Below are positions 1 to 12,116 of a stretch of 64,000 nt of DNA, piece by piece. The notes under the pieces are model-generated. The model did no database searches and was not told the DNA's origin. It was given only the letters and a program-made list of their open reading frames with translations. The stretch comes from Euryodendron excelsum. Taxonomy: Eukaryota; Streptophyta; Magnoliopsida; Ericales; Pentaphylacaceae. Position 1 is the first letter of the stretch. Every line of letters starts with the position of its first letter. The stretch lies in assembly GCA_033060915.1 (NCBI GenBank), contig CM065383.1, forward strand, positions 14,582,001 through 14,646,000. Reading direction: 5' to 3'. Position numbers and translations under genes: made by a program.

Positions 1-1000
1 TCGGCAGTGACCATGTCCTTGTGACTATGGACGTTGTGTTGCTGGACTTTCCTTATGGCCACCCTCAACTCCTTAGATATTTTGGGTTTGGACCGACCTA
101 ACACCCAAGACAGACCTAGGTCAGGGCATCGACATTTGAAACAAAGGAAACAAAAAGAAACGGAAACAGAGTTCAATAGAGAGAGAGAACGTACCCTTCT
201 TGCTCGGGTAGCCCTATTGCCTGGGGACCCGAATAGAGAAGTCGGTCTCCCAGGGTTGAAACTCCTATCCTTCCCCGCTGACAAAAAAGAACCGATCCTT
301 CCAGTTCTTGATCGAGGAAGGAAGCTCTCTGATCATGTTGTACTCCTTTGACCTGCTCGAGAAGTACCACCAGCCCTTGCCCCTCTCGGCTGGTTTGTAG
401 CAAAACAGGAATTCCTCTGGCGTGATGTCCCTTTTGTGGACGATTTGCTAGAGAACCACGCAACCAAGTAGAATCATCCACCTGTTCGACTAGATCTGCC
501 CCGGCGAGAGACGGAGCCACTGGAGGATCCTCCTGATGGGTTGGGGAAAGGGCATATGAAGGCCACCAGCCAACGCACCCTCATACATAATGATCTCCTC
601 CTCCCTAGTCGAACACGCCCAGTCCTTCTTTTTTTGGGACCCTGAGCTTCAAACCACGTGGGATCTAATACACGGCCCACAGATACTCAAACTTCTCCTT
701 GGTAAGAACGGAGGACACCCCAATGGCCTCGTACCCAGGACCCTCCTTATCTGACTCTCCCAACTCTCCTCCTTCTCTGGCATTGGAGTTAACGGCTTCT
801 GCCTGCCCCGACTCAAGAACCTCCAGAGATTCCCCGGAGCCGCTAACAAAGGCCTTATCTCTGGCCTTACGCCTAACTACCGTGTACTCGTTCGAGTCTG
901 TTTTTTCATAATCCGAGCTTACATGCTCTGGATTCCCCATAGTACCTAATCGTTTTTTGTTTTTGATCCTAAGTAATACGGGTTTAAACAGCAAGGCTAC
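1..1000 (-). pseudogene. Decayed retrotransposon-associated ORF (gypsy-type plant transposon protein), antisense
   Basis: The minus strand holds a broken reading frame spread over at least two frames. The part at about 994-665 ends in a VLTKEKFEYLWAVY-like segment. A further segment near 380-245 reads GKGWWYFSSRSKEYNMIREL, then an SSIKNWKDRFFFVSG-like stretch and an in-frame TAG where a Trp would be expected. These phrases resemble the 'putative gypsy-type transposase' or gag-like domain common in plant genomes. In Tat/Retand-type Ty3 elements an extra ORF lies antisense between pol and the 3' LTR. An LTR-like block follows on the + strand (about 1330-2157), which fits that layout. Frameshifts and stops make it a remnant, and it is cut by the left edge of the window. 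Family assignment is from remembered motifs, not a search. Confidence 0.5.
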
Positions 1001-1329
1001 TTCTTCGAATATCGACCTAACAAACTCCGCCCTATCAACAAACCGTAGGAGGTTGGGGATTTTTGCCCTCTTTTCGTAAACCCAGACACAGTAGGTTGCT
1101 AACCAATATGTATAATCAGAAAGAGGACCTTACAACAACTGCGTGCCGAGAATCGAACGCCTAGAAGATGACCGACGATAGTGGTTGGAAGCAATCGACC
1201 CTGCTTATTGCTCGTCAAACTGAATCAAAGATGTTTCTGTTTCTCACCTTCTTTCTGTGCTTTTCTTTTTTTGCTTTTGTGAAAAGGCTATTGAAGGAAA
1301 ATGAAGGGGCAAGGGCGGTAACCACCAAA

Positions 1330-2157
1330 TACTCCCCTCTTCTTTGAAACCAACGGCCCGGATGTGTTGCTTGACGAGACATCAACGGCTAAGATTCGAC
1401 ACGTCCCATGACCCAACGGCTACCAATCGACTGTTGCCATGTAGCAGTTCTTGAAAAGACGCGCCAGTTAGGACCATTATTGCGCCAGCCTTACCATAAA
1501 TGCGTCGCGAGTTTCGCGGGCAGCTGACTCTTAGAATTCCCCGAGCCTCGAGCAGGTGGCCTGGGAATTGGGGGCATCTGGTAATGACGCTCCCCCGAGC
1601 AGGTCAGGTCTCCCGTCCACCGGGTCGACCCCCGATCAGATCATCCCCTCGGATCCCGACCGGACGAACGCTTGATGACCTCCTGTTTTGGTCAGCCTTA
1701 CTGACACATCGTTGGTCCCACACCTGACATCGGACACCCTGGCACACTTAGGGTGTGGGCATGGAGTGCACTAGCGTCAACCACTTTACCCCTGACACCG
1801 TTCTAACACACGCCGCCATGGAGTGTAAGAAGACCCTCTTAAGTGTTCTGACACCGCTCTGACCCTCCAACTGGAGGCCGCCACGTGGAGAGGCCACCTA
1901 CCACTCCCATGCAGACATATAAAGGGAAAACTCAACCCTTTCTCCAGGTACGCAAACATACACAAACCATAAGAAAACCCTAAGTCTATTCTCTCTGTGA
2001 ACTTGATTCCCTCGAATCTAACTTAAACACCGAAGGACTTTTGGCCGCCACCACACTGGTGAGCTTAATGCAGGAGATCACCGACCAACTGGCAAAGAGT
2101 TCATCTCAGACTTGGGGGCAAGACACCACGAGTTTGCTGCATCATCAATTGTTAACA
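1330..2157 (+). mobile_element. LTR-like block of a Ty3/gypsy-type element (boundaries uncertain)
   Basis: This GC-richer block differs sharply from the AT-rich DNA on its right. It contains a TATA box (TATATAAAGG type at about 1917-1926) followed by a leader-like stretch ending in a CCGCCACCACACTGGTG segment typical of plant Ty3 LTRs. A purine-rich tract at about 1293-1318 could be the polypurine tract. The last plausible end is TTAACA at about 2157. I found no target-site duplication and no second LTR, so the limits are approximate. It could be a 3' LTR whose element continues to the left, or a solo LTR. Confidence 0.4.
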
Positions 2158-2869
2158 ATCTTGCCTAAAAAACAAAGAAGAAGGGCAAAGAAATGCATGT
2201 ACAGATTAGCAACTTAGATATAAAGGTTATAAGAAAGAAATAATCACAATCTTCATCTTTTGTTGAAATGGATACAATAATTAAATTCTCCCAATTACAG
2301 AAAAAGCCAATGGGGGAAGCCAGTGAAAGATACGTAGTGCAGAGGGCTTTGGTGAACCACCTGATCAACGCCACTCCAGTATCTAGGCTATGTGGCAAGA
2401 CAGGGTGGACTTGCATGCAATGCTTGACCCACAGAGAATTTCTTATGTTTGGTAGGGAAGATAGAAAGACAAGGAAAGGAAAAGGAAAGAAAGTTAGAGA
2501 AAATATTGAGTAAAACTATTGTACCACGTTATTGTAATGATGTGGTATAACAGGCTAATAAATTAAAGCCACATAACCATGTAAATCTTAATTATCAACA
2601 GTTTAGATTTTAAAATTTAAAATTTTCTTCCTAAAACAAAATAAAACTGTGATAATTAGAATCTCATAAGATTATATAGATATGTATTATTAGCCCATTA
2701 TATTCTATCTGCATAATAACATGGTACAAGGGTTGTAGCCAATATTTTCTCGAAAAGTTGATAACTAAGAACAACTTTTCAATCTCTGTTCCTTTGTGGG
2801 TTTTATGTTCTGGTGTGTATATATTTGCCTTACTCAAAAGAATAAATTCTCATGGTGGGAATGTTTCAA
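2158..2869. other. Non-coding interval, no recognised gene
   Basis: A short open frame at 2268-2513 (+) and its antisense partner match no family I know, and neither has splice-linked neighbours. The rest is AT-rich sequence without recognisable repeats. Confidence 0.4.
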
Positions 2870-2871
2870 AA

Positions 2872-3115
2872 TTAAGGTTGTAAAACGATCTAAGCTATTC
2901 GAACTCGACTTGTATTCAGTTCATTTAAAGTCGGCTTGTTATATAAATAAGTTAAACTTGAGCAAATTTTAAGTTTCTAAATTTTTTTGAACTTGACTCA
3001 AAAGTTATACAAATTAAGCTTTAAGACATTTTAAAACTCGTTAGGATTATGAAACCAAGGTTGAATAATACAGTACTAGGATTGGCTCAGCTCAGCTCGT
3101 TTACAAATTACCACT
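2872..3115. mobile_element. Degenerate hAT-like MITE
   Basis: The two ends are imperfect inverted repeats. The left end reads GTAAAACGATCTAAGC and the right end is the complement of GTAAACGAGCTGAGCTGAGC. This 'TRTAAACGAGC' pattern is typical of small non-autonomous hAT elements in plants. The interior is AT-rich and non-coding. No clear 8-bp duplication was seen. Confidence 0.4.
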
Positions 3116-3359
3116 CTAAATTCTCTAAGCAAAATTCTATCATTTAAATTTAAATGTTACAATTAAATAATATGTGAGAGGAAAAAATTATTACGAGATA
3201 AAAATCATAAAGACAATAGCATTAAAATACTGGAAATTTGCCCTTCCTACTTGAAATTTCTTCGATGTTGAAGGGATTTAATATTCCTCCATTTTTTGTT
3301 TGGTCGAGAGAAAAAGGAAATCATGAATGAATATGAGCTTTTAATAAAGCATTAACATA

Positions 3360-3888
3360 TGGTTAATTACAAACACACTCCCTAAACTACGACTCAGTAT
3401 CACTATGTCTACTGAACTCTAAAACGTAATCAGTTGATCCCATAAACTACCAATTTGTATCAATCAATCCCTTATGTTAGCAATTCGTTAGAAAAAGAGA
3501 CAAAAAAAAATTATTATTTGACAAATACATGATAACAAAAGTATAATTTTATACCTAAATTGATCTTCTCTTGATAAAATAATTGTCTAATGACTTATAT
3601 GTCCCCTGAACTAACATGTAATATATAGGGATAAAATAAGGAATATTTCATCATTAAACAAATATTACAAAAAGAGAATGTAATTAAGGTATAAAATGAA
3701 CTTTTGTCAACATGTACAAGTTACATGATAATTTTTCATCTACTGTCTTACCTGATTGTTAATATATTTTTAATAAAAGGGGTTAATTGATACAAATTAA
3801 TAGTTCAAAGGATCAACTTATTACATTTTAGAGTTTAAGAAAATAAAGTGATATCAAGTCATACGGAGTGTGTGCTTGTAATTAACCC
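3360..3888. mobile_element. MULE-type foldback MITE with 9-bp TSD
   Basis: The element is 529 bp with long terminal inverted repeats of about 110 bp. The left arm (3360-3475) starts KGGTTAATTACAA and the right arm (3775-3888) is its complement, with matching internal blocks such as ACTCTAAAATGTAAT-like and TTTGTATCAAT. It is flanked by a perfect 9-bp direct repeat, ATTAACATA (3351-3359 and 3889-3897). A 9-bp duplication with long TIRs is the hallmark of Mutator-like elements. It has no coding capacity. Confidence 0.8.
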
Positions 3889-3897
3889 ATTAACATA

Positions 3898-5055
3898 AGT
3901 GAATGATCACTTATGGGCTGAGGCGAGCAAATGGGACAGCGAATGTGTTAGCTAGCACTCCAAATGTAGGTACTAAAAATTTATTTAAATGCTAAACATT
4001 ATATGTCCAGGTTCAAGTTGCGACAAGAGCGTAGTGTTTGAAAATAAATAATATTTGATCCTCTTGCCGTTTACTTTATGTAGGACTTAGTTTATTAACC
4101 TATTAACTTCTCCACCCCTACTAACTCTCCCTCATTGCTAACTATATCTGTATTTAATCCCTTCTCAAAAAGACAAAAAAAGAAAACATTATAAAAAGAG
4201 TAACTCCATGAAATCAACTTCATAACACTTCTCATTTCTCACCAACCTGTACTTCATAACACGTCTCAATTTTCACCAATTTACACTCACCTCGACTTAA
4301 TTCCCTTTTAAATTCGGTCAAATGCACACTATCTATGTCGAAACTAGAGTATTCACAAAATATAAAATTTTTGCGATTAACTCTTGCACTTTTCAATATT
4401 CGAACTCCTAACATCCCAAAATGAGATCAATGATCCTAACTGTTGGACTAATGTAGTTGATTAAATGAATATAGAACTATGCATGCGTTACAATTTCATT
4501 TTCCTCTCACTAGTACAATTTCAATAATAAAAAAGAAAAGACAGCAAAGAGGTCCACATCAAATATCACATAGGAACTAAGTAGTGAATCAGTAAAATAA
4601 AATAAGGTCAACCGACTGATGTGACCAGATTGGTTGAATTTTAATTTTAAAAAATTGTATTAAAATTTTGAGTTTTTGATATGTGTAAATATATTGTAGA
4701 TTTAATGAGGTGTCAGATGACACTAGAGTTTTTGAAGCAAGACTAATAAAATTATTATAGTTAAAAAAAAGAAAAAAGAAAAAAATAATATTTTATTATT
4801 AATTTTAATAATTTTACTCCCTAACCATATGCTTTGCACGTCCCAAATGAAAACAGACCAATAGCTATACGTGTGACGGTAGCATAGGTCCCTCCTCCCG
4901 CTTTCTAAGGTAAAATAAATTTCTGATACATGGGATTCTCCACAACCGCTTGATTAAATTCGGATCACATCCAACGAACCATCCCTGCACGGAGACCGGC
5001 TAGTGAAAAGGATGGCCGAAACGTGACCGCATCAACAGCCTTCGTCACCTAACGA
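3898..5055. other. Intergenic AT-rich DNA upstream of the pyrophosphatase
   Basis: I see no credible coding sequence or RNA gene here. The proximal promoter of the next gene begins in the GC-richer stretch after about 4850. Confidence 0.4.
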
Positions 5056-5060
5056 ACTCC

Positions 5061-5690
5061 CCTATAAACAGAGTGAAAAAGAGACGAGAGCTTTCTATAT
5101 CTCTCTAGGCCTCTGAAGTCTTAACGCTAATCCAAGCCTGTGCTTCTCACTGTAAGTCTACCCCTTCCCTTTCTATGGCTCCAAGAACTGTCTGTTTATA
5201 CACTGTGTATCTGCATACATACATACAAACATATGTATACACGTTTGTGTATGCACTTATGTATAGTATAGTGTATGGATTGCCTTTTTTTTTTTGTTTT
5301 TTTTGTTCTGGGTATCTGTATAGATTGTTTTGAGCGTAGGCCACTTTAAAATTTTAAAACCATTTTTGAGACTGAATCAGTATAAAATTCCCAACTTATG
5401 TTGATAGGGTCTTAAATGGAGTTTTGTTTTCTTTTAGTTTGATCTGGTGGTCATGCGGTTTCTTCAATTATTAGCTGCACCATATTTTTTCCCCCTTCTT
5501 TTAATTATATGCAAAACACTTTTCACTGAAACATGTGGAACTCGAGCTTTTATTGCATAGTTTGCAGTATTGTGCGCCAAATAGTTTTCGGTTTGTTGAA
5601 TTTGATTTTGATCACAGGGTTATATTCTATGTTTATGTGATTTCATTGCTTGTATGATGATATCCTCTGTTGTTTTCAGCTATTTTGTAG
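5061..5690 (+). promoter_or_regulatory. Promoter TATA box and 5'UTR intron of the pyrophosphatase gene
   Basis: A TATA-like CCTATAAACA lies at 5061-5070. It is followed by a CT-rich leader and a splice donor (TG|GTAAGT, intron starting at 5152). A matching acceptor TTTTGTAG ends at 5690, seven bases before the start codon. A leader intron of 539 bp is therefore likely; such introns often raise expression of plant housekeeping genes. This is inferred from splice consensus only. Confidence 0.6.
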
Positions 5691-5696
5691 GTTAAT

Positions 5697-8600
5697 ATGG
5701 CTAGCAATATTGGTGACGTAAGTGAAAAAAATCCAGAGTTCCCTCATACTCTGGTAGCCCTCAATGAAAGAATCCTCTCATCGATGTCTAGGAGATCTGT
5801 TGCTGCTCACCCCTGGCATGACCTAGAAATTGGTACAATTTCTATTTCTTATGTATTATGTTACGGGTCAGGTACTTGTCATTCAACTCAAAACTAAGCT
5901 ATTAGGTGGTGCTGTCTGCCCTTTATATACCCCAAAGCCTCCGTTTTCCTATCCGATGTGAGATCGTGACATATTCCTCCACCTGAACTCGCAACGCACT
6001 CATTGCGGATTGGACCATCCTGCTTACTTCACTTGAGCGCTTGGTGTAGAATCAAATCAAAAGTTGGATTGCTCTCATACCACTTGTCACGGGCTGGACG
6101 CTTTCCATCAAACTCAAAAGCCTAACCTATTAGGTAGTGCTGCCTACCCCTTATATGGCCAAGCGTACCCCTTTATATGGCCCAAGACCTTCCTTCTTTT
6201 ATCCGACGTGAGATCGTGACAATTATCACTACTCTTCCTGTAGGTTATATATAAAATTCAATAGCAACTACTTAGTGTTAATTTTTTGTAACTTAATATA
6301 CATAGCATCTTAACCCGTCTTCCCATGGAGTTCCTAGTTTTAATAATTTCAATTTATAGTGAGTTGGTTTTTCTGTAAGTTGCGGACTTCATTCTATTCC
6401 ACTTCATGCTGCCTATTCTATTTAGCTTTCAAGTAAAGTTTCAACACGTGAACAGTATGGAATCTCACACACATGTTTCTTTATGCTTTTGTGTTTTAAC
6501 TTCTGCAGGCCCGGGTGCACCAGCAGTTTTCAACTGTGTAAGTTTTGCTTTCTGTTACCTTGCTTGTTGTGAACTTTTGGAAGATCCTTTGTAGGACATG
6601 CAATGGTTTGTTTCAATGAGGTGGCACTATGGTGGGTTTAGTCGGTTATGATAGATGCCATGTCTGTAGACTCTGTACTTGTAATAACACTCTTTGTTGT
6701 GGAAGAATTACACTACGAAGACTTGCGGAGCTCAAAAGGGCCACGGTTGAGTCGTCCACAGCCAGGGACCTATATCCCCTGCTGCTAGTGCATGGATTAG
6801 GAATTGTTATCATCTGACCTGTTGCCAAGTCAGATCACGCCTTGCTGGATCAAGATTATTACATTAGGTCTTACGAATTTTGACTCTAATTGTATCCACA
6901 TACAATGTTCTACGGCAGGTAGTTGAAATTGGAAAAGGCAGCAAAGTTAAGTATGAGCTTGACAAGATAAGTGGCCTAATCAAAGTACGTTTATTTGTCT
7001 TTTCCTATTTCCTTTGCCTTTCAGGTTATGTCCAGAAGTAATTTTATACTGCATTCTCTTATATTGCAAGATAGTCTAATGACGGAAATTTTTTGGGAAG
7101 TAGAACTATGTTATTTGGTAACAACTATGGTCTAAATTTCTACACTCCAAAGCACTTGCAATTCTCTCAACTGTGTATGGTTTTATTGTTAGGCAATTGT
7201 GGAACTGGTTGGTTGTGTAGAGTATGTGATGTTAATAAGTTGAATTTAGGACTATGGTATAGAAATAGCATTTTTGGGACATGAAGTGCGTGTGTGAGGA
7301 CTTATATTGGATGCGTTCATATACGATCTCGGTGCATGTGATTCACTTTGTTGGATGACTATAGACTTTAGATGTATGTTGAGAATAAATATATCAAATT
7401 TTCATTTATTGATAATTATTTTTTCTATCCCAATTCTCCAATGTGCAAAGCGTACTGTCACTGTGTCCATCTTAAAGTGTCCCTTTTTCATTTTGCAGTT
7501 GGAGAAAATATAAATAGCATCATACACTTCCCCTTGCTTGTCTGAAATTCTTATTATCATGTTTGTTGAAATTTTCTGTTCAGCATGAATAAGATGCCAA
7601 TACTTAACCACACAATCACACATGAGAGGGAGAGAGTACCAAAAATTAAAAAAGAATAAGCAACAACCCTAAAAGGAAAAGAAGAAGAAATAACAATGGG
7701 GAAAATGATTATTTAACTAATGAATTCTGTTTTTGCACATAGGTTGATCGAGTTTTGTACTCATCAGTTGTTTACCCACACAACTACGGCTTCATCCCAC
7801 GAACCATTTGTGAGGATAGTGATCCTATGGACGTCCTGATACTGATGCAGGTAGCTTCTTTCCTATTCATCTGATCATAAAGGGATGCACTGGATAACTT
7901 GTTTCAGCTAAACTTGTAGTCTTGACTTTAGGATTTTGTCTTGCGTAGGAACTGGTACTGCCTGGTTCTTTCCTTCATGCTCGTGCTATTGGATTGATGT
8001 CTATGATTGATCAGGTAAAGCCTTTCTATGTGCTGCTTTATTTTGTGTCCTTGCTCGTCATTGTATAAAATAGTAGTGCCTCATTAAGCGGTTGTTAGGG
8101 AGCTGGAAACTCAGGCAACCAAGGACAAAATGTGCAAAAATTTTAGCTTTACATTAGGTCACAAGGCCCTGTGCCCTATACCATTTATTGCCTTAATACC
8201 CCAAAATGAAATGTTTAAAGTTGCTTGATTTTTTCTCATTCAGTTTCTGTCTCAAGTTCAGAAGTGTTGCCCTAACTAGAACCTAAATGATAGTATAACT
8301 CAGGTTCCTTTCCTAATTATCATTTACTCTCCGTTATCACTCTCTCAGTTTAAAACTTTGAAAACCATGTTCTGTCCATGATTGTGAGTGAAGGGGATGT
8401 AGAAGGGAATTAGGCGATGATATTGTCAATGTTTGTTGGAGCTTGATACGAAGTTTCTGATATCAGATCCTTTGAATTTCAAAACAAACTGTCAAAGTTT
8501 CAGTTCAAATTTCTTTCTTCATTTTCTGCTGCATTCTTCATTTGGTACCCTTTGGAAAAATAATTATTGGTAAAATGAACCCTTTTGTAGGGTGAAAAGG

Positions 8601-9142
8601 ATGACAAAATAATAGCAGTATGCGCTGATGACCCTGAGTTCCGCCACTACAAGGACATCAAGGATCTTCCTCCACACCGCCTTGCTGAAATCCGACGCTT
8701 CTTTGAGGACTGTATCCATTAACACGCACCAAGGATCATTATTATTTATTGTGCTCATAATCTTTTAGTTTCCTAGTAGATGTTATTTATCCAATGTGAT
8801 GAGGTTTTACGATTCAACCATCGAACAAAATTTTATAGTGAAAGCATATATAGTAATTTTGAGGAAGAAAATTTCAAGTCTTATGGTCTTTCATTTGTTA
8901 TCACCCATGGATACCCTTGACTTCTCATGAATGCTAGACAAAAAGAATGAGAGCAAGTCTGTTGCGGTGGAAGACTTTTTGCCAGCAGAGGCCGCTATCG
9001 AAGCTATCAAGTACTCAATGTGAGTGTTTTGTGAAATCAAAAGCTTTGGTTTTTGTTAAGTTGTTATTTCTGGTAACATTGTGATGCTTCCTGTTTCAGG
9101 GATCTGTATGCTTCTTACATTGTTGAGAGCCTGAGACAATGA
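5697..9142 (+). CDS. PPA: Soluble inorganic pyrophosphatase (family I)
   Basis: The product hydrolyses pyrophosphate to two phosphates with Mg2+, normally in the cytosol, which pulls biosynthetic reactions forward. Hand-joined coding exons are 5697-5832, 6509-6537, 6919-6984, 7743-7850, 7949-8014, 8591-8711, 8938-9019 and 9100-9142. They total 651 nt and give 216 aa, the usual length of plant soluble PPases. The family signature D-S-D-P-M-D-V is at residues 102-108 with metal-binding Asp102, Asp104 and Asp107. The [11 protein letters not shown] segment (88-98) and GEKDDK (136-141) are intact. The C-terminus ends [12 protein letters not shown]. All introns are GT..AG and no frame is broken. 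Intron 1 carries a TRIM retroelement. The start at 5697 is the first ATG after the leader intron. I cannot tell which paralogue of the family this is. Confidence 0.95.
5859..6221 (-). mobile_element. Complete TRIM (miniature LTR retrotransposon) inside PPA intron 1
   Basis: Two short direct repeats act as LTRs: 5859-5971 (113 bp) and 6085-6221 (137 bp). Both start TGTYACGGG and end GATCGTGACA, giving TG..CA termini. They share the CTATTAGGTRGTGCTG block and a TTATAT motif. The 113-bp internal region has, read on the minus strand, TGGTATGAGAGC two bases after the 5' LTR. This is one mismatch from the initiator-Met tRNA binding site. A purine-rich AGGTGGAGGAATA precedes the 3' LTR. ATTA flanks both sides, a weak trace of a target duplication. 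There is no coding capacity. The right LTR has an internal partial duplication of the TTATATGG segment. Confidence 0.8.
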
Positions 9143-9330
9143 ATCACTTCAAGGCTTCGTCAAGTTTGTGGCTGCTACCAACTAGTAATTGTATTAACAA
9201 GGCTGATAGACTGATTGCAGTGTGCCTGTTTGAACTCTGAACAACTGCTGAAAATAATGTATCAATTAACTTCTTGTATCATATGGTTACCACTCTGTTT
9301 CCAAACTGTTAACACCCTCCTTGCACAGAG
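9143..9330 (+). other. Likely 3'UTR of the pyrophosphatase gene
   Basis: AT-rich sequence follows the TGA. A GA microsatellite at about 9328-9348 marks the probable limit. No single strong AATAAA signal is seen. Confidence 0.35.
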
Positions 9331-9348
9331 AGAGAGAGAGAGAGAGAC

Positions 9349-12107
9349 TGGATGAGAGAAAATGAGACATCTGAAAATGAGTGGTTGGGTCAGTTTATCT
9401 AGAGATTTAAGGGACAGTGTGTACTGGTTTAGAGAGAGAGAAAGAGATCAGTAGAGGAGAGAGAAAGAAGGGAGGAATAGAGAGAAGAAGAAGAAAAGAG
9501 GGTGGTAGGAGATGGAGGGTGAGGACTAAAAGAAGATAGAAAATACGAGGAAGAAGAGGAATTTTACCCGAGTTTGAAACTTGGCAACCTGTCACGGGCT
9601 GGCAATCGTCACCGTTACGATGACAGTAATATGACTTGTCATGAAAATACGGAGCGAAAATAAAGTAATAGTCTCGTCAACTCAAATATCGAGGCAAATG
9701 AATATGCGCTTGTTCAAGATTTATCCATTTTGCCTCGCATTTCTTCTGAGGTTCTGTCCTCCGATGCTCAAGCCTTTCAACTAACCCAAGCCCTTAGGTG
9801 ATAGTAACGCCACTTTCCAATGCACGCACGCACGACAAGCGATGTGCTTAGTGCAAGGCCCTCTCAGGATGCAAGCAAGGTAGCAATGCATCATCAAGCA
9901 TACACGTGAGCAACGCATCACCTGCTAGGCACGACTCCCTGACTAAAGCCCACGATGCCATGCGACATGCGACACTGATGCTAGCCAAATCAAGTGGCCA
10001 TATGCACAAACTTGAATCCAAGGCGTAAGTGCACATGAGGCACGCGACATGTAAGCGTGCATATTGAAGCCCACTCAGTCGTGAACATGCGCACCACCAC
10101 AGCATGGATTCGGTATAGCATATGCAAATGTCACAATCTTTTCCTCAATGTCATTGCCTAACATTTTCTCCCATGGGACAAAATGCCACCCAAGTAGCCC
10201 CTTGGCTAGCATGAGGACTATAGTAAGATGCCATACCCGGCCCCCAAGTCTCACCTACTCCTTTGAGAGACTCACTTAGTATTGGTCCTTTTGGTAGCAC
10301 CATGGGTAGTAAGAATCCACACTAGACTCCCCTTTAGAATAACATTTTAAGCTATCTTCTATTTTTTAGCAGGAAACATCTTACCCCTTTGTGGAGTCAC
10401 AATTTCTAAATCCAATAATTATCGAAAATACAAATTACAAGATTACCATTAAGGCACAGATGACAATCATGCTCAGACATACCTCTCAGCAAGGAACCCT
10501 CGCACTCCAAGGCTGCCATAAGTAGCAACTTATAACATTCTTCACCACTTCAACCATTATCGTCCTCAATGATGCTGCCATAAGTACCAACTTGTGACAT
10601 TCTCCACTTCTCCAATCATCATCGTCCTTGATGATGTTGTTGCACCAGCCAGACTCTCACATTACCCTTTGGGGTCGGGCGTAAGATTTATATCTCGTGA
10701 AATCCCTATTCCTAACATACATAAACTGAACCCGATAAGCAAGCACAAAAATAAAATCTTCTATAAATACAAAACGGGAATACATTGAAACTCATTGCCC
10801 ATGGATAAAGACTATTTCGACATATAAAATAATAGTAATAGCGGATTAGGAATTGTAACCTCCCCGTTATTCTATATTCAAGCTTATGTTTGACCAACTA
10901 GCGAGGAAATTAGTCAAGATGCATATAAACTAGCCCATTCTTGCTTTTCTAATCTTCCTTCTCCGCTTTGCTACCTTAATGTAATCTTGGGGAGTGGCTT
11001 ATAGTCCAGCCTTTCAAGCCCTACTAAGTATAGGGGGATTGTGACTTGGTAGAGTTATGGGCACAAGCATTCCTTGTCAGCTAATCCCCAGACCCATCCT
11101 TAAAATAATTGAAATTGAAACTATCATAACAAAACTATACAGAGAAAAGACTACATGATCAACTAACCAGCCCAAAAAGTTCCTATTTGTGTGGTCACAT
11201 GACATAACACATTCCTCTCTTGCGAGTTTCGAGTATTAAAAGTTCAAACCCAAACTAAGGCTAGCTCAGAGTCCTATGACATATAAGCCCTTCTAATTTC
11301 TTAGATTTCATAATTATTTCCAAGGCTTGCTTAACCATATTACTTTCCCTTGAGAACTATAATAAAGGGCTCTATTTTACTTAAAATTTAAAACTACATG
11401 GGCGTCATTTAGGTAAGAATTTTTATGATATATAAGAATGACTGATTTTAAATTTTTATAAAGAAAGTTAAATTTATAAATATTTGAGTTGTTCCATTAG
11501 TTATGGACAAACTATAATGGCCCTGGACAGCTAAAGATGTCTTAAAAAAACAGTATTATATAAGAGTCAAATGTTATACTGATATTTTTTAAATTGTAAA
11601 GCACGTTGATGGGTATTTTGCTTAATAGTGTTGAGAAGTTTGGTAACTAACATGAAGTTGTTCTATAAGTCCACAAATAATAAAATAAAAACAAACGTAA
11701 ACAGTACATTTTTTGGGTAAGATTTTGAAGAACCTATACTCTATACTAGTAACTAAAGGAGAACATCAATTTGGTGTCTCTTTCTTTGTGGAGGGTACAC
11801 AGTTAAATTTAACTTCATATTTATTAGTTTCAAGGCTAGATATAGAAACACACAATTAGTAAAGTCCCTCCTTACATAAAATCAATAACTGCTTCAGTTT
11901 TTGTAATTCTTATGTTTTATGAGCACTGTTCTCACGTTGATTTTTTACTGTCCCACCCACCATTGACCAAACCACAAACGGATAATTTGTCATTGACCGC
12001 TTATGATATGCAATTTACGCACATGTATTGTGTGTGACGAAAGCAAGTATGTAAAATTGCGCTACTTATTATATTTCGAACAAAAGGAAAAAAAAGGCCA
12101 ATGAAAA
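9349..12107. other. Intergenic region with unclassified transposon-like segments
   Basis: A GC-richer stretch at about 9590-10720 begins with GTCACGGGCTGG, an exact match to the start of the TRIM LTR at 6086. It also contains a roughly 65-bp imperfect direct repeat (about 10525-10640) with CTTRTRACATTCTYCAC and ATYRTCGTCCT blocks. It may be a decayed LTR element. The remainder is AT-rich with no gene seen. Confidence 0.35.
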
Positions 12108-12116
12108 TAAAAGATA

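Noticed and set aside
1141..1230. tRNA-like stretch (TTCGATTCTCGGCACGC on the minus strand)
   Set aside because: A T-loop-like TTCGATTC is present, but T-stem pairing, anticodon arm and acceptor stem do not form. It may be a primer-site-like remnant or chance.
1427..2162. Possible precise LTR boundaries TGTT(1432)..AACA(2157)
   Set aside because: Termini are inverted as LTRs should be, but the flanking 5-mers TCGAC and ATCTT do not match.
6629..6828. Overlapping 60-codon frames on both strands in PPA intron 2
   Set aside because: They lie between confirmed exons, lack splice support and have no domain.
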